Position numbers and translations under genes: made by a program | Notes under the pieces: generated by a model | The model's input: the letters and a program-made list of their open reading frames with translations, nothing else | Databases searched by the model: none | What the model was told of the DNA's origin: nothing | Assembly: GCA_910588775.1 (NCBI GenBank) | Contig: CAJURH010000052.1 | Span: forward strand, 1 to 7,044 | Length of the DNA stretch: 7,044 nt | Reading direction: 5' to 3' | Source: an uncultured Lachnospiraceae bacterium | GTDB lineage: Bacteria; Bacillota; Clostridia; Lachnospirales; Lachnospiraceae | Shown here: in pieces, positions 5,682-7,044 of the stretch | How positions within the stretch are numbered: the first letter of the stretch is position 1 | Layout: each line of letters starts with the position of its first letter

Positions 5682-7044
5682 TTAGTTGTTTCCACTTTGT
5701 ACTGTAACGTTCCCATTATTACTTATATTCTGTTGTTGTGCCTCAGCCAAAATGTCCATTCCAGAAATCAATGTCACATCGCCAGTCATCTCATCATGTT
5801 TATACACACTCTCTCCATCACTGGATACATAATAAGCTCCGCCAAAAAACAACGTCTTTTCCGGTCCCTTCTCATATGCCCTCACATTGAAAAAATCTAT
5901 GCCATTTATCACCACACGACCTTGTATGGGCGTCATTTCATATTCCGTCACTGCCTTAGGAAGCTGAAGCTGTTCCGCTGACATTCCCTGAAGTGTATCC
6001 ACTGCATTGGACAGAGTAATCCCCTTTGGTCCAGATTCTTCCTCTTCTTCTGGCTCCGGGGGAATCAGATCATTTACCACGCCATTGGCTGTGGACAACC
6101 TTAACGTATAGCTGTCATAATTATATTCCATACGGACACGTTTAATTTCCGTTGCCGCGCCTTCTTCCGCAGTGTCTTTGTTATCCAATGCCGCAATATA
6201 ATATCCTTCCTCTGGAGGTATGAATTCTTCATTCTCCTCCTCAGACTCCTTGACTTCCTCTTTGTCTTCTTTCTCTTTCTTTTCTTCTTTATCCTTTTTA
6301 TCCTCGTCTTCTTCTGCCTCTTGCGTAGGTGCAGGCGTAGGAGCTTCTTTGGGAATCTCCCCTTCAGACCCTTCCGGATAAGTAAGCAGCTTAAATCCTT
6401 TTTCCTGAACCAAATATGTCATATATTCTTGGGCTTCCTGCACGCCATCCCCTGGTGTTATATAAGCCAAAACCTGATCCGTCAAAAGTTTTACATCCAC
6501 TTCAGCAAGTTCCGGATCTTTTTCCTCTTCTGCATCTTCCTCTTCATCTTGGGATTTATTTTCAGACGAACTTTTTTTCTCATCTTTCTTTTCTTCAGAT
6601 TTGTCTTCTTTATCTTCCTTTGCTTCTTCTGAAGATTCTTTCTCTGCAGTCAAGTCCACTGGAGGTTTATATCCGCCCTTTATTTCCCGGTTTCCAATCT
6701 TTGACCGAATGGATTCAATCCCATCCTCTTCCGCGAAATAAAACATAGGCCCATACATATCATCTTCTTCTTTTTCACGTTGTTTCGTCAGGAACACCAA
6801 TGCGCCTGCAGCGGCTATCACAAGAGCTGCCAGAAGAAGAATTACTAATATTAAAGGATTCATTTTTTTCTTCTGTTTTTTTGGTTTTGGTTTTTTAGGC
6901 GGCTTTGGCGGTTTCTTCTTAGGTGTTTTTACCTTTTTTTCTTTCTTTGGCTTTTTTTCCTTCTTTTGTTTTGGTTCTTTTTGCTTTTTTTCTTTCTTAG
7001 GTCTTACCTTTTTCTTCTTTTTTTCTTCTGCATCTGTAGCCTTT
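5682..7044 (-). CDS. Unrecognised single-pass membrane protein, 5' end outside window
   Basis: I do not recognise this family. The only ATG in view (6863) opens a 393-residue frame, but the frame continues without a stop for 60 more codons to the right edge. No ribosome binding site precedes that ATG, and it falls directly before the transmembrane helix, so the true start is probably beyond 7044. The visible 60 upstream residues are 33 Lys and 10 Pro. Counting from that Met, residues 3-25 form a hydrophobic helix flanked by charge; the Lys-rich side should be cytoplasmic by the positive-inside rule. Outside, two acidic Glu/Lys/Asp linkers (about 72-118 and 172-217) and a short acidic run (269-277) separate folded-looking parts: 36-70, 119-165, 219-266 and a beta-rich C-terminal part, 280-375. 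No LPXTG anchor, catalytic motif or lipobox is visible. It has its own terminator, so it is not part of the gyrase operon. Its reality as a gene is well supported; its function is unknown. Confidence 0.8.
   Translation of the reverse strand, partial: KATDAEEKKKKKVRPKKEKKQKEPKQKKEKKPKKEKKVKTPKKKPPKPPKKPKPKKQKKKMNPLILVILLLAALVIAAAGALVFLTKQREKEEDDMYGPMFYFAEEDGIESIRSKIGNREIKGGYKPPVDLTAEKESSEEAKEDKEDKSEEKKDEKKSSSENKSQDEEEDAEEEKDPELAEVDVKLLTDQVLAYITPGDGVQEAQEYMTYLVQEKGFKLLTYPEGSEGEIPKEAPTPAPTQEAEEDEDKKDKEEKKEKEDKEEVKESEEENEEFIPPEEGYYIAALDNKDTAEEGAATEIKRVRMEYNYDSYTLRLSTANGVVNDLIPPEPEEEEESGPKGITLSNAVDTLQGMSAEQLQLPKAVTEYEMTPIQGRVVINGIDFFNVRAYEKGPEKTLFFGGAYYVSSDGESVYKHDEMTGDVTLISGMDILAEAQQQNISNNGNVTVQSGNN
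6864..7022 (-). repeat. Lysine/proline-rich low-complexity tract coding for a basic tail
   Basis: The minus strand is almost pure AAA, AAG, CCA, CCT, CCG and GAA codons in the frame of the membrane protein. The protein pattern includes three copies of KKEKK (near 6984-6998, 6951-6965 and 6933-6947), then a Lys-Pro run that ends at the membrane helix. Several A-runs of 6 to 8 bases in the coding strand would be prone to slippage during replication or transcription. It is coding sequence of low complexity rather than a separate element. Confidence 0.7.

Noticed and set aside
6321..6748. Two overlapping plus-strand frames of over 100 codons, rich in Phe and Leu
   Set aside because: They are the complement of the Glu/Lys codon tracts of the minus-strand gene; the apparent membrane-like composition is an artefact of the pyrimidine-rich strand.

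Overview
The window looks like chromosomal housekeeping DNA from a low-to-moderate-GC Firmicute. Clostridia, probably a Lachnospiraceae-type gut anaerobe, is the best guess. The basis is a GyrB without the long C-terminal insertion of proteobacterial enzymes, strong AGGAGG-type ribosome binding sites, A-rich intergenic DNA with near-consensus sigma-A promoters, and a tRNA gene with no encoded CCA. The family-level placement is inference from the general look of the gyrase proteins and was not tested by any search.

Every supported gene reads on the minus strand, so transcription runs from high to low coordinates. From right to left: (1) 5682-7044, the 3' part of an unrecognised membrane-protein gene with a lysine/proline-rich inside, one transmembrane helix and an acidic outside, ending in a strong intrinsic terminator. 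(2) A short gap in which that terminator's T-run abuts an extended -10 promoter for gyrB. (3) gyrB (3616-5532), then gyrA (1091-3604) 11 bases later, then a plsC-type acyltransferase (412-1122) whose start lies inside the end of gyrA. These form a compact three-gene operon closed by a weaker hairpin at 369-401. (4) A perfect-consensus promoter (308-336) and tRNA-Ser(GCU) (161-250). (5) A second near-consensus promoter (93-121) and a boxA-like leader motif (31-55), which together look like the start of a ribosomal RNA operon whose 16S gene would lie just beyond the left edge.

GyrB and GyrA together make DNA gyrase (A2B2). PlsC makes phosphatidic acid for membrane lipids and appears translationally coupled to gyrA. 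The order gyrB-gyrA-(plsC)-tRNA/rRNA resembles the origin-proximal gyrA-rrn arrangement known from Bacillus subtilis, although recF is not next to gyrB here. Points most worth a second look are the charge-segregated membrane protein, whose reading frame clearly continues past the only ATG in view; a glycine in GyrA at the quinolone-contact position that is acidic in most model species; two exact QNRGGKG boxes in one GyrA C-terminal domain; and the implied rRNA operon at the left edge. I see no mobile element, CRISPR array or defence system.
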